Shown piece by piece: positions 1 through 6,462 of a stretch of 40,043 bases of DNA. Made by a program: the position numbers and the translations under genes. The notes under the pieces were generated by a model that saw only the letters and a program-made list of their open reading frames with translations, was not told the DNA's origin and ran no database searches. The DNA is from a virus: positions 1-40,043 of IMG/VR virus record IMGVR_UViG_3300036766_000208; one strand, given 5' to 3'. Each line of letters begins with the position of its first letter. Positions within the stretch are counted from its first letter, which is position 1.

Positions 1-30
1 GGTCAGCGTGGGGCTGACGACATCCTATGA
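1..30 (+). CDS. 3' end of an upstream gene (partial)
   Basis: Frame 1 is open from the window edge to TGA at 28-30 and encodes the C-terminal residues GQRGADDIL. The stop overlaps the ATG at 27 as ATGA, the same coupling seen at many gene junctions in this window, which supports it as a real gene end. Nothing can be said about function. The same bases can fold into a small GTCAGC/GCTGAC hairpin. Confidence 0.5.
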   Translation, partial: GQRGADDIL

Positions 31-212
31 AATCAATTCTTAAATCTCGTACATTTTGGCTTGCCGTTATACAAGGTGTTGTAGGCGTGCTCGTCGTTAT
101 TCAATCATCCGCTCCTGAATTGGATTCGTTCGGATATCTTGCCGTGTTGAAATCGGTACTTGATGTACTCCTTCGCATGGACACTGATACACCTGTCGGC
201 ATTACCGGCTAG
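27..212 (+). CDS. Small membrane protein, possible holin
   Basis: A 61-aa protein with one clear hydrophobic segment at about residues 10-28 (FWLAVIQGVVGVLVVIQSS) and a second, more amphipathic helix at about 36-50. The N-terminus is basic (KSILKSR). Small membrane proteins of this kind commonly sit beside phage endolysins, where holins form the inner-membrane lesion that ends infection. Here it directly precedes the secreted endolysin gene and is coupled to the upstream gene by an ATGA overlap. The assignment rests on topology and neighbourhood; there is no motif that proves holin function, and it could be another virion or membrane accessory protein. Confidence 0.5.
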   Translation: MKSILKSRTFWLAVIQGVVGVLVVIQSSAPELDSFGYLAVLKSVLDVLLRMDTDTPVGITG

Positions 213-242
213 GAAATCTTTATCAAAAAAATCTTATACTGG

Positions 243-668
243 TTGCTGTGGATAGCATTATTCACCGCACCATTCCTTGTCTCTCACTCTTGGGCGTATA
301 ACGCCCCACCAGACGCGTTAAACGCCGTTTCTAGCGACTTTGTTATTCAAAGCATAGAAGTGTCGAGTTCTAGTGTTCCGTCGCTCCTACGATACTACGG
401 CAAGAAAAACGGCCTATCTGATACCGAAGTCAGTCAAGTTTTAGAGGTTGTACGGTGTGAATCACAGTTCAACCCCTCTGCTGTGAATATTCACGACTCC
501 GAAAAGGGTTCGTGGGGACTAGCACAGATAAATCTTTCCGCACATCCAAATATCACAAAGGAGCAAGCACTGAACAAATACTACGCGTCGTGGTTCATCA
601 CTTCAGAGTTTGCAAACAACAACGAATGGAAGTGGACTTGTTTTAGAAATATCTACGGTGTAGAATAG
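243..668 (+). CDS. Secreted lysozyme-like (SLT-type) endolysin
   Basis: A predicted peptidoglycan-cleaving transglycosylase. After a hydrophobic leader ending in SWA (likely signal peptidase site near residue 18), residues 58-125 carry a lysozyme-like fold: VLEVVRCESQFNP with catalytic glutamate E73, then SWGLAQIN (the GLxQ motif of SLT domains) and AHPNITKEQA. The start is unusual. TTG at 243 is the first standard start, but the reading frame is open back to 213, and an AGGAAA lies 5 nt before an ATC at 222. That start would add IKKILYW, giving the basic residues a signal peptide needs. A signal peptide suggests Sec-dependent export, with the holin-like neighbour acting at the membrane. A terminator follows at 723. 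Confidence 0.75.
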   Translation: MLWIALFTAPFLVSHSWAYNAPPDALNAVSSDFVIQSIEVSSSSVPSLLRYYGKKNGLSDTEVSQVLEVVRCESQFNPSAVNIHDSEKGSWGLAQINLSAHPNITKEQALNKYYASWFITSEFANNNEWKWTCFRNIYGVE

Positions 669-722
669 AGGCGCGTGTCGTCGTTTACTAGACGGCCTAT
701 TGAGACCCGTGAGACCCGCAGA

Positions 723-751
723 AAACCCGCCTAATTTGGGCGGGTTTCTGT
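723..751 (+). terminator. Intrinsic terminator after lysis genes
   Basis: A perfect 9-bp stem AAACCCGCC (723-731) / GGCGGGTTT (739-747) with a 7-nt loop, followed by CTGTTT. It closes the lysis unit. The symmetrical A and T flanks mean it could act on either strand, but no minus-strand gene is supported nearby. Confidence 0.75.
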
Positions 752-870
752 TTACAAATATATTCGACGTGCAGTCGAGGCGTAATTCCTCACTGACGAT
801 TACTTTAATACTATCACGCGTATCTTCTGTGTCAATGTCAATACTAACAAGACACAACACTCGCTAAATG

Positions 871-925
871 TCAATTATAATTGATTGTAATAGGTATTGT
901 CAACAATTCTGAAACAGATTGTCAA
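871..925. repeat. AT-rich palindrome and ATTGTCAA repeats (operator or origin candidate)
   Basis: A perfect 14-bp palindrome TCAATTATAATTGA at 871-884 is followed by three same-direction copies of ATTGT(C)AA at 884, 896 and 918, spaced 12 and 22 bp. It lies upstream of a promoter and a replication-initiator-like gene in a 794-bp gene-free region. Such clusters are typical of repressor operators or replication iterons; which one cannot be decided from sequence alone. The rest of 752-870 shows no gene or clear structure. Confidence 0.4.
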
Positions 926-937
926 GTTGATAACCCG

Positions 938-965
938 TTGCACGTGAAACAGTGTGTGGTAGGAT
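938..965 (+). promoter_or_regulatory. Promoter upstream of structured RNA
   Basis: TTGCAC (938-943), a 16-bp spacer, then TAGGAT (960-965) preceded by TGG, an extended -10. Transcription would begin near 972, just before the strongly paired segment at 1012-1257. It is immediately downstream of the ATTGTCAA repeats, which could control it. Confidence 0.45.
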
Positions 966-971
966 ATTGTG

Positions 972-1257
972 ACTACTGGTCTCCTTAAAGGCGACTTGCA
1001 GTCTCAACAAGGAACTCTCGCTGTAATCACTAATATGGTAAGCGATGTTAACTGTGCTATACCATGCTATGTTTGGCTCTAACTGGTCGGTTGTTAGAGC
1101 GAGGGTTCTTTAAGTAGAGAGCCGTGGGCGCAAGCCCCTTGTGAGACAAAGAAGCGTCCTGCTACGCTCACAGACGGTATGGGAAGTGGAATAGCCCTTG
1201 TAACTGAAAGTATCGGAACGGACGTAAGCCGAGGCGGTCACTTCCCCTCTCTACTTA
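972..1257 (+). ncRNA. Candidate structured noncoding RNA (no family recognised)
   Basis: No convincing reading frame, but dense complementary pairing. Domain 1: 1012-1019 pairs with 1101-1108 (one wobble) and encloses hairpins 1035-1043/1056-1065 (ATGGTA..TACCAT, one bulge) and 1076-1083/1093-1100 (GCTCTAAC/GTTAGAGC). Domain 2: a perfect 11-bp helix TAAGTAGAGAG (1111-1121) / CTCTCTACTTA (1247-1257) stacks on a perfect 8-bp helix GGGAAGTG (1181-1188) / CACTTCCC (1239-1246). Its other branch is CCGT (1122-1125)/ACGG (1174-1177) enclosing a GGGC-GCAA-GCCC hairpin (1126-1137) and GTGAG/CTCAC (1141-1145/1167-1171). TCGG (1213-1216) pairs with CCGA (1229-1232). CTTAAAG (984-990) could alternatively pair with CTTTAAG (1108-1114), suggesting a switch. 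It does not match tRNA, tmRNA, RNase P or 6S as I know them. It may control replication or be a structured origin. Confidence 0.6.
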
Positions 1258-1325
1258 GAGCATTCTTGACAAACCACCAGAATAAACTTCCAACCGTTTT
1301 TCTTGTAATTTATCCACAGTAATAC

Positions 1326-1355
1326 TTCTGTATCTCATACGGCTTGTGGTACTAT
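1326..1355 (+). promoter_or_regulatory. Candidate promoter for the replication gene
   Basis: An extended -10 TGG-TACTAT (1347-1355) with a weak -35 TTCTGT (1326-1331) at 18 bp. Transcription would start near 1362 and give a leader of about 100 nt before the ATG at 1463. Confidence 0.4.
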
Positions 1356-1357
1356 TT

Positions 1358-1382
1358 GGGCTACCTAGTAATTAGGTGTCCC
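1358..1382 (+). promoter_or_regulatory. Leader hairpin upstream of the terminator
   Basis: GGG (1358-1360) pairs with CCC (1380-1382), and ACCTA (1363-1367) with TAGGT (1373-1377), forming one hairpin with a small internal loop. It is the first structure in the leader that ends in the terminator at 1401-1462. Confidence 0.4.
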
Positions 1383-1400
1383 ACATCGAGAGCATGAGAA

Positions 1401-1462
1401 TCTTCAGTCCTCGGTGGGGAGGTGGCGCAAGCCGTTTCCTCCCAGGGACTGAGGATTTTTTT
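1401..1462 (+). terminator. Intrinsic terminator/attenuator ending at the start codon
   Basis: An 11-bp outer stem (1401-1411 with 1445-1455, two wobbles), an inner GGGAGG/CCTCCC stem (1417-1422/1438-1443) and a GGC-GCAA-GCC tip are followed by seven T at 1456-1462. ATG of the next gene is at 1463. This is a textbook terminator in an odd place: transcripts must read through it to express the downstream gene. The frame through the hairpin is open and in phase from GTG 1376 and ATG 1394, so leader translation could unfold it. Confidence 0.7.
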
Positions 1463-2197
1463 ATGAAAGGTTTCTACATTGAAATCACAAACAACCTCCT
1501 TGAACCGAAACACCGTGAAGCAATGGGTGAGAGCGTCTGGTTTTATATGTGGCTTTTGGACAAGATGACAAGCGTTGATGAGAACGGAATCGGTAAGGTT
1601 CTCGGAGGCAGACCGATAAAGTTGGAGGAGGTTATAGAAGATTTAGGTGTCTCACAGCGAACGTACTCACGGTACTGCTCACGACTTAAAAGAGGTGGGT
1701 ACATCAAAACAAGACGTACTCCCTATGGAATGGTTATTTTTGTAAATAAGGCAAAGAAGCGTTTTGGTCAAAAGAGTGATACGCCACATATGGCACATCC
1801 AGATACGCCACATTTGACAAGAGATACGCCAAAAGTGGCGGGTAAGATATGCCAAAATAGTCTAAACAAAGAAGACAAGACAAAGAGACAAGACAATAGA
1901 CAAGATATCTCTAGCGAGCAAAGCTCGCATACCAATGAAATAATCACCCTTTTCAAGGATGTGAATCCTACCTTTGAGAGGTTGTATAAGCACAAGACTC
2001 AGCGTTCCGCGGTAGAGCGTCTGGTTAAGAAGTTTGGCGTGGAAAAAATAACGAATACCGTGAAAGCCCTAGCCGAGGTTACGGGTCGGAAGTACGCCCC
2101 ACGAATCACCACCCCACTGGAACTAGAGCGAGACCTCGGAAAACTAATCACATTTTACAAACAAGAAAAAACCACTAAAGGCAAACAAATTATATGA
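1463..2197 (+). CDS. Putative replication initiator / replisome organiser
   Basis: A 244-aa protein. The N-terminus (about 1-100) looks like the winged helix-turn-helix of phage replication initiators: a helical opening, EEVIEDLGVSQRTYSRYCSR as recognition helix and GGYIKTRRTPYGMVIFVNK as the wing. A polar low-complexity linker follows (about 105-155, with repeated DTPH and many K/D/Q). The C-terminal helical part (about 165-235) ends in AEVTGRKYAPRITTPLELER, as in phage replication O/DnaD-like helicase-loading proteins. ATG 1463 is chosen because upstream in-frame starts lie in the terminator stem. There is no Shine-Dalgarno; the start follows a T-run. It overlaps the next gene by 4 nt. It could instead be a transcriptional regulator, though position beside a putative origin favours replication. 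Confidence 0.65.
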   Translation: MKGFYIEITNNLLEPKHREAMGESVWFYMWLLDKMTSVDENGIGKVLGGRPIKLEEVIEDLGVSQRTYSRYCSRLKRGGYIKTRRTPYGMVIFVNKAKKRFGQKSDTPHMAHPDTPHLTRDTPKVAGKICQNSLNKEDKTKRQDNRQDISSEQSSHTNEIITLFKDVNPTFERLYKHKTQRSAVERLVKKFGVEKITNTVKALAEVTGRKYAPRITTPLELERDLGKLITFYKQEKTTKGKQII

Positions 2198-2478
2198 ACT
2201 ACAAACTCATCACCAGCAACAACCATTCCATTCTTCTTGACGAAGCGGACTACCAGAAGTTTGTTGACGTGTCCCCTACGGGCAACCTTGTGAAGATGAA
2301 GCGCGGAATTGTGAATCCCTCGTTTGTGGTTGCAATTCTTCCCGCAGAAGAAATCACGCAAAAGAAAGTAGACGGTTACATAGATGAAAAGACTGGCAAC
2401 TTCGTTCTTACAAAGGAAACCTACGAAGGACTGCCAGACGCATTTTCTAAACAGACACTTCTTGACATACCACGCTAG
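2194..2478 (+). CDS. Hypothetical protein, 94 aa
   Basis: Not recognised. The sequence is soluble and mixed in composition (begins MNYKLITSNN, contains DYQKFVDVSPTGNLVKMKRG and KVDGYIDEKTGNFVLTKETY), with no membrane segment or cysteine pairs. The start overlaps the stop of the replication gene as ATGA. It is the last gene before the promoter at 2523, so it probably shares the replication transcript. Confidence 0.7.
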   Translation: MNYKLITSNNHSILLDEADYQKFVDVSPTGNLVKMKRGIVNPSFVVAILPAEEITQKKVDGYIDEKTGNFVLTKETYEGLPDAFSKQTLLDIPR

Positions 2479-2522
2479 GTGTGTTTTGTTGTAGAAAGGG
2501 GGCTAGTTTATCCACTTTTCAC

Positions 2523-2551
2523 TTGACTACAATATCACAGTAATATAGAGT
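2523..2551 (+). promoter_or_regulatory. Promoter giving a leaderless transcript
   Basis: TTGACT (2523-2528), a 17-bp spacer and TAGAGT (2546-2551). Transcription at the usual 7 bp downstream falls on the ATG at 2558, and there is no ribosome binding site, so the mRNA is probably leaderless. Confidence 0.6.
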
Positions 2552-2557
2552 GTACTT

Positions 2558-2716
2558 ATGAAAAAGAAACCAATCGTCTATAAGTCAGTAATGCTTCCAG
2601 CGGGCTTTCACAAGGAACTAAAAAAACTTGCCGCAAACTCGGGGCAAACAATGGTAGATATTATTACTGAGTCGTTAAGAGCACTTTACCCAAAACTCCG
2701 ACTTCCCCGTTCGTAA
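2558..2716 (+). CDS. Small ribbon-helix-helix DNA-binding protein
   Basis: A 52-aa protein beginning MKKKPIVYKSVMLPAGFHKE. The pattern is a basic N-terminal strand (KSVMLP), a first helix (AGFHKELKKLAANSG) and a second helix (MVDIITESLRALYPKL), matching the CopG/Arc ribbon-helix-helix fold that dimerises and inserts its strand in the major groove. It has its own promoter with the predicted transcript start at its ATG, and probably regulates phage promoters. Which operator it binds is unknown; the palindrome and repeats at 871-925 are candidates. Confidence 0.7.
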   Translation: MKKKPIVYKSVMLPAGFHKELKKLAANSGQTMVDIITESLRALYPKLRLPRS

Positions 2717-2789
2717 GGACTAGAGATGGTCGCCAGACCTAACACTCTATCACCGACGGCGGGTGAGGTCAAATTAAAATCAAAACATT

Positions 2790-2927
2790 ATGGACACAGA
2801 TAAACAACAAGAACCCTTGAACGACGCACAAGAGGAAGGTTCATCAAACTGTTGTGGCGCGAAAGTCTACGGAGATATTTGCGCCGACTGCAAAGAGCAT
2901 TGTGACATCGTAACCGAAGAAGAATAA
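2790..2927 (+). CDS. 45-aa cysteine-rich zinc-ribbon-like protein
   Basis: A short acidic protein beginning MDTDKQQEPLND. It has a compact cysteine cluster, SNCCGAKVYGDICADCKEHC, which provides a CC and two further cysteine pairs suited to binding one zinc ion. The C-terminus is acidic (VTEEE). The stop is followed one base later by the next ATG (TAATATG), the usual junction in this operon. It is too short for confident family assignment, and its function is unknown. Confidence 0.6.
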   Translation: MDTDKQQEPLNDAQEEGSSNCCGAKVYGDICADCKEHCDIVTEEE

Positions 2928-2928
2928 T

Positions 2929-3126
2929 ATGAAAGAAATACTAGCAGTTGCCTCCATGTTCGTAATAATTTTTGTGGTCTTGTTTGGTAGTGTTTACCTT
3001 CTTGAAAGAAAAACGTGCTTGGACTCTTATGCAGAATTTCAGCCATCGTGGGGATTCTTCACAAATTGCCGCATTGTTGTTGACGGCAAAATTACTCCTG
3101 TAGACATTGTAAGAGAATTAAACTAA
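2929..3126 (+). CDS. Small single-pass membrane protein
   Basis: A 65-aa protein with one N-terminal transmembrane helix (about residues 4-24, ILAVASMFVIIFVVLFGSVY) and a short soluble tail containing two cysteines (KTCLDSY and TNCRIVV). The role is not recognised; such proteins in phage early regions often act on the host membrane or exclude superinfection, but nothing here proves that. It sits between small genes joined by TAATATG-type junctions. Confidence 0.65.
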   Translation: MKEILAVASMFVIIFVVLFGSVYLLERKTCLDSYAEFQPSWGFFTNCRIVVDGKITPVDIVRELN

Positions 3127-3131
3127 CCAAT

Positions 3132-3320
3132 ATGAGTGACTTACTTGGACGCGACCCAGAGGACATCAACATGGACTTGCCTGAAGATTACACAGAGGCA
3201 GAAGAAGAACTGAAAGAGATGATTGAGGACTTGGCAGATGAGGATAAGAATGTGCCGACACTGAATGACACACTTATTGACGTAGAACCCGTAGACGCTA
3301 ACGCACACGACGATGAATGA
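3132..3320 (+). CDS. Highly acidic small protein
   Basis: A 62-aa protein rich in D and E almost throughout (for example EDYTEAEEELKEMIEDLADE), with a helical centre and no basic patch. Strongly acidic small phage proteins are sometimes DNA mimics that block nucleases or host DNA-binding proteins, but no motif supports a specific target here. Its last 8 bases overlap the next gene. Confidence 0.6.
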   Translation: MSDLLGRDPEDINMDLPEDYTEAEEELKEMIEDLADEDKNVPTLNDTLIDVEPVDANAHDDE

Positions 3321-3468
3321 TAGAACAATAACCGCGCAGGACTTTCTCTTGCACGATGAAGCAGGACTCGCACTGTGTGGCATAGACGAAGACGGCTACG
3401 AGTGGATTGGCAACGATGCACAATGGAGAGCATACAAACAATTATCAGCAAGCCTAGACCTTATATGA
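3313..3468 (+). CDS. Hypothetical protein, 51 aa
   Basis: Begins MNDRTITAQDFLLHDEAG and contains GIDEDGYEWIGNDAQWRAYK, then ends ASLDLI. It is not recognised. Support for it being real is that it overlaps the preceding stop and its own stop overlaps the ATG of the ERF gene at 3465 as ATGA, filling what would otherwise be a gap in a gapless operon. Confidence 0.6.
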   Translation: MNDRTITAQDFLLHDEAGLALCGIDEDGYEWIGNDAQWRAYKQLSASLDLI

Positions 3469-3851
3469 TTGAAACAACCATGTACCAAAAACTTCTCGCC
3501 GTACAAGAGGAACTCGGCGCAGTAACAAAGGACAAGGAAAACCCCTTCTTTAAGTCATCTTACGCGGACATAAACTCCTACATTGACGCAATCAAGCCAA
3601 TTCTATCGAAGCACGGACTGATAATCTTGCAACCACTTACCACAGAAGGACTCTCAACCATGCTTATTGACGCAGAAAACAAAATGGAGATGAAGTGGAC
3701 GACACCGCTTCCACAGAACACCGACCCACAGAAGATGGGAGCAATCGTCACCTACTTCCGAAGGTACGCATTACAGAGTTTATTCGTTATGAAGGCGGAG
3801 GACGATGACGCAAACAGCGCGTCGGGAAAATCCGATAAAGCACCATTCTAA
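3465..3851 (+). CDS. ERF-family single-strand annealing protein
   Basis: A 128-aa phage recombination protein. It has the ERF hallmarks: an opening helix (MYQKLLAVQEELGAVTKD), then NPFFKSSYADINSYIDAIKP and HGLIILQPL, a mid region around MEMKWTTPL, and the signature QKMGAIVTYFRRYALQSLF. ERF proteins anneal complementary single strands for genome recombination or circularisation. ATG 3465 is chosen over upstream in-frame codons because it overlaps the previous stop and begins where family similarity starts. It is shorter than typical ERF proteins (about 200 aa), lacking a C-terminal extension. The genes that follow may be its single-strand DNA partners. Confidence 0.85.
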   Translation: MIETTMYQKLLAVQEELGAVTKDKENPFFKSSYADINSYIDAIKPILSKHGLIILQPLTTEGLSTMLIDAENKMEMKWTTPLPQNTDPQKMGAIVTYFRRYALQSLFVMKAEDDDANSASGKSDKAPF

Positions 3852-3852
3852 T

Positions 3853-4101
3853 ATGTCAGACGCAATCTTCGTAGAAGGATTATTCTACAACCCACCACGA
3901 GAAAACGCACCGGACTTCGTAAAGGGACAACTCTCGATTGACCCAAAACGCTTCGTAGAGTTTCTTAGAACACAGACCGCACACATCAACGAGAAGGGAT
4001 ATATCAAACTTGATATTTTACTTTCAAAGGACGGGGCGAAGCACTACGCAGTTGTGAATACGTGGAAGCCCGAAGATAAGAGTTCTGTAATTCCTTTTTG
4101 A
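3853..4101 (+). CDS. Hypothetical protein next to ERF, possible ssDNA-associated
   Basis: An 82-aa protein beginning MSDAIFVEGLFYNPPREN. It resembles a small beta-rich phage family with the pattern VKGQLSIDPKRFVEFLR, GYIKLDILLSKDG and HYAVVNTWKPE that I recall beside recombination genes. An OB-like ssDNA-binding role is possible but is inference from position. ATG 3853 follows the ERF stop by one base, and the stop overlaps the next start. Confidence 0.6.
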   Translation: MSDAIFVEGLFYNPPRENAPDFVKGQLSIDPKRFVEFLRTQTAHINEKGYIKLDILLSKDGAKHYAVVNTWKPEDKSSVIPF

Positions 4102-4442
4102 TGATTACCGTTGACTCCATTCTCACTGAACTATCAGAATCCGCCAAAGAAGGGCAGATATTCTCACCGCACCTCTATCTTGAAAAAGCAGGACTCCTGA
4201 ACGCCCTCATAGGAGAAGAAAGCGACAAGTACTACCTTTTGAGGCAAGAAGTATCAAAACTCATTGCAGTGAACGTAGAGAACGGAGATTCCGTAGCAAA
4301 AGCCAAAATGAAATCCGAAGCATCAGACCTCTACCGCCTTATGAAACAGCAAGAATCAAAACTCGAACAGGTACAAGAGGCAATCAGAATCGCCAAGAAA
4401 TTCTCCACATTAAAGTCCGAAGAAATGAGAAATAACCTCTAA
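4101..4442 (+). CDS. Hypothetical helical protein, 113 aa
   Basis: Begins MITVDSILTELSESAKEG and is largely helical and charged. Residues 60-105 could form a coiled coil (YRLMKQQESKLEQVQEAIRI). The start at 4101 shares bases with the preceding TGA. It lies in the recombination cluster behind the ERF gene; no family is recognised. Confidence 0.65.
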   Translation: MITVDSILTELSESAKEGQIFSPHLYLEKAGLLNALIGEESDKYYLLRQEVSKLIAVNVENGDSVAKAKMKSEASDLYRLMKQQESKLEQVQEAIRIAKKFSTLKSEEMRNNL

Positions 4443-4452
4443 ATCATCTAAC

Positions 4453-4653
4453 ATGATTTTCATAACTAAAAGTAAGAACGTGGCCGTCTTGGCTGACTTC
4501 ACCAAATACTGCAAGAAAAACCCCGAACTACGTTTCTGGCAGGCACTCCGTAACTGGAGCGAAAACGAGGCAATCCTGACGCAAAATAAAGACGAAGAAA
4601 ACGGTGAGTTCATATTACAAGATACTTTCTATTGGGAACATAAAGACCGCTAA
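4453..4653 (+). CDS. Hypothetical protein, 66 aa
   Basis: Begins MIFITKSKNVAVLADFTKY and contains PELRFWQALRNWS and FILQDTFYWEHKDR. The ELRFWQALRNW segment recurs, in my memory, in small uncharacterised phage and Patescibacteria-like proteins, but I cannot name a family. It is soluble and small, and followed by a TAATATG junction. Confidence 0.6.
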   Translation: MIFITKSKNVAVLADFTKYCKKNPELRFWQALRNWSENEAILTQNKDEENGEFILQDTFYWEHKDR

Positions 4654-4654
4654 T

Positions 4655-5134
4655 ATGACTATCTCCAATAGAACCAAAAAGATACCCGCCCTCGCAACAC
4701 TCATAAGGCGTGGGAAGTTTGACTATGTAAATAGAGACATAACCGTTGACAACTTTCCTCCACAAGATGTACGAGGGGGCTATAAACTTTTCCACTTCAA
4801 TAAGTATTTTACAACCGAAAACGCTATTGCAGAAATGGCACAGGAAGGATACACACCAGCAAATATCTATGAACTCTTGTCGTGGAAAGAATGGAATGGT
4901 AGGGATTTTGTGATTGCTCTCGGCTCCGTCTCGGAGGTTTTTGGCGACCGCCGTGTCCCGTGTCTCGTCAGGGACGACGCGGAGCGGGGTCTCGACCTCT
5001 ACTGGGACGACTGCGACTGGGACGACGTCTGTCGCTTCCTCGCCGTTCGCTCTCTGGAACTTAAACCCTCGGAAAACCTTAACTCTTTGCCCTTAGAACT
5101 TACCGTTAATGGAATCACCTATGTCAGAAAGTAA
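4655..5134 (+). CDS. Hypothetical protein, 159 aa, with GC-rich insert-like segment
   Basis: Not recognised as a named family. The N-terminal half contains NRTKKIPALATLIRRGKF and NYKLFHF-like segments (GGYKLFHFNKYFTTENAI); the C-terminal half runs through ALGSVSEVFGDRRVPCL and LDLYWDDCDWDDVCRFLAVR. Residues about 89-132 are encoded by bases 4921-5050 at about 66% GC, against about 42% just upstream. The sharp step within one open frame is unusual and suggests different ancestry or selection for that segment. Starts at ATG 4655 after a TAAT junction. Confidence 0.6.
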   Translation: MTISNRTKKIPALATLIRRGKFDYVNRDITVDNFPPQDVRGGYKLFHFNKYFTTENAIAEMAQEGYTPANIYELLSWKEWNGRDFVIALGSVSEVFGDRRVPCLVRDDAERGLDLYWDDCDWDDVCRFLAVRSLELKPSENLNSLPLELTVNGITYVRK

Positions 5135-5771
5135 ACCCACACAAGATTGGCGCAAAGAGTTTGATGAAAGGTTTAATAAGCCGATTTCAGATGAAGCTCA
5201 CCGACATCTTCAATCTCCAACAAGTAAAAACGTGTACTACGACAACACAGAACTTATCTCCTTCATAGAAAAAGTAGAATCCTCTGCTGTAGAGAGGACG
5301 GTGGCTGAAATGAAACTAAAACCTATCGTGGGGACTAAGGTCTGTTGTAAATGTAAAAAGGAAAGACCCTTAACCGACTTTGTTATAGATGCATCAAAAA
5401 AACACACACCCAAGTACGCTTGTAAGTTCTGTGACAATGCAAGGGCAAGAGAGTATCAGAGAAAAAACCTAAAGAAAATCAGGGAAAGGAAGGCGAAATA
5501 CGATAAGGAAAACTACCTAAAGAGACAGGAGACGACGCGTCTTTTACATAAAAATGACCCTGTTAAAGCGTTGGCACGCAAAATATACCGCAGAGCACTT
5601 GTAGCGGGTGAGATTGTAAGGGGGGTCTGCGAAGTTTGTGGGAGCAAAAAGGTACATGGGCACCACGAAGACTACACCAAACCATTGGCGGTTCACTGGT
5701 TATGTTCCGTTCATCACGGAGAGAGACATCGCCTCCTCCCAGACCAAGCTAACAAGGACATTACAAAATAA
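5121..5771 (+). CDS. HNH-type endonuclease with N-terminal zinc finger
   Basis: A 216-aa protein. It has a treble-clef-like zinc finger at about 75-115 (CCKCKKERPLTDF, then YACKFCDNAR), a very basic linker (RKNLKKIRERKAKYDKEN) and a C-terminal HNH-like domain: VCEVCGSKKVHGHHEDYTKP followed by HWLCSVHHGERH. These provide a CxxC/CxxH zinc site and a metal-binding HH. HNH enzymes nick or cut DNA; in phages they serve in replication, packaging or as homing endonucleases. The gene overlaps its upstream neighbour by 14 nt (start ATG 5121; ATG 5109 is also possible). Which process it serves is not known. Confidence 0.7.
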   Translation: MSESKPTQDWRKEFDERFNKPISDEAHRHLQSPTSKNVYYDNTELISFIEKVESSAVERTVAEMKLKPIVGTKVCCKCKKERPLTDFVIDASKKHTPKYACKFCDNARAREYQRKNLKKIRERKAKYDKENYLKRQETTRLLHKNDPVKALARKIYRRALVAGEIVRGVCEVCGSKKVHGHHEDYTKPLAVHWLCSVHHGERHRLLPDQANKDITK

Positions 5772-5781
5772 TTAAAAATAT

Positions 5782-6147
5782 ATGGTTAAAGTAATCAGCA
5801 TTGACGGAGTAAATTATGTAAAGGAAAGCGACATTAAAAAGGTTGCGGAAACACTGGACGGAATGAAGTACGTTATGGTGCGTACTCAAAACGCGGGTGT
5901 TTTTGCGGGGTATCTCAAAGAAAAGAACGGTGAGTCGGTTATCCTTAAAAACGCACGCCGAATGTGGTACTGGTCAGGAGCTTGTTCCCTTTCACAGCTC
6001 GCGATGGAAGGAACAAAGAGCGTGAGTGAGTGTAAATTTCCGTGTGAAGTAGACACGATTGAGCTAACGCAGGTCATTGAGGTGATTGATTGCACACAGG
6101 AGGCGAAAGACAGTATTGCGTCTGTTCCAGTGTGGGAACAAAAGTAA
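5782..6147 (+). CDS. DUF6948-like protein
   Basis: A 121-aa protein. The centre (KYVMVRTQNAGVFAGYLKEK, NARRMWYWSGACSLSQLAME) closely fits the family I remember as DUF6948, a widespread uncharacterised phage domain. It has no catalytic motif I can identify. The DUF number is from memory and the biochemical role is unknown. Starts at ATG 5782 after a short AT-rich gap and ends one base before the next ATG. Confidence 0.65.
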   Translation: MVKVISIDGVNYVKESDIKKVAETLDGMKYVMVRTQNAGVFAGYLKEKNGESVILKNARRMWYWSGACSLSQLAMEGTKSVSECKFPCEVDTIELTQVIEVIDCTQEAKDSIASVPVWEQK

Positions 6148-6148
6148 T

Positions 6149-6460
<312 letters not shown>

Positions 6461-6462
6461 TT

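Noticed and set aside
603-860. Minus-strand 85-codon frame across the lysis terminator
   Set aside because: It runs through the terminator hairpin, overlaps the endolysin end, and has no domain or start signals.
972-1257. tRNA or tmRNA gene in the structured region
   Set aside because: No cloverleaf, T-loop GTTCRA motif or acceptor stem could be built; the pairing pattern differs. No tRNA was seen elsewhere in the window either.
1376-1462. N-terminal extension of the replication protein from GTG 1376
   Set aside because: The extension is encoded by the terminator stem and T-run; the replication-protein-like sequence begins at ATG 1463. It is kept only as a possible regulatory leader.
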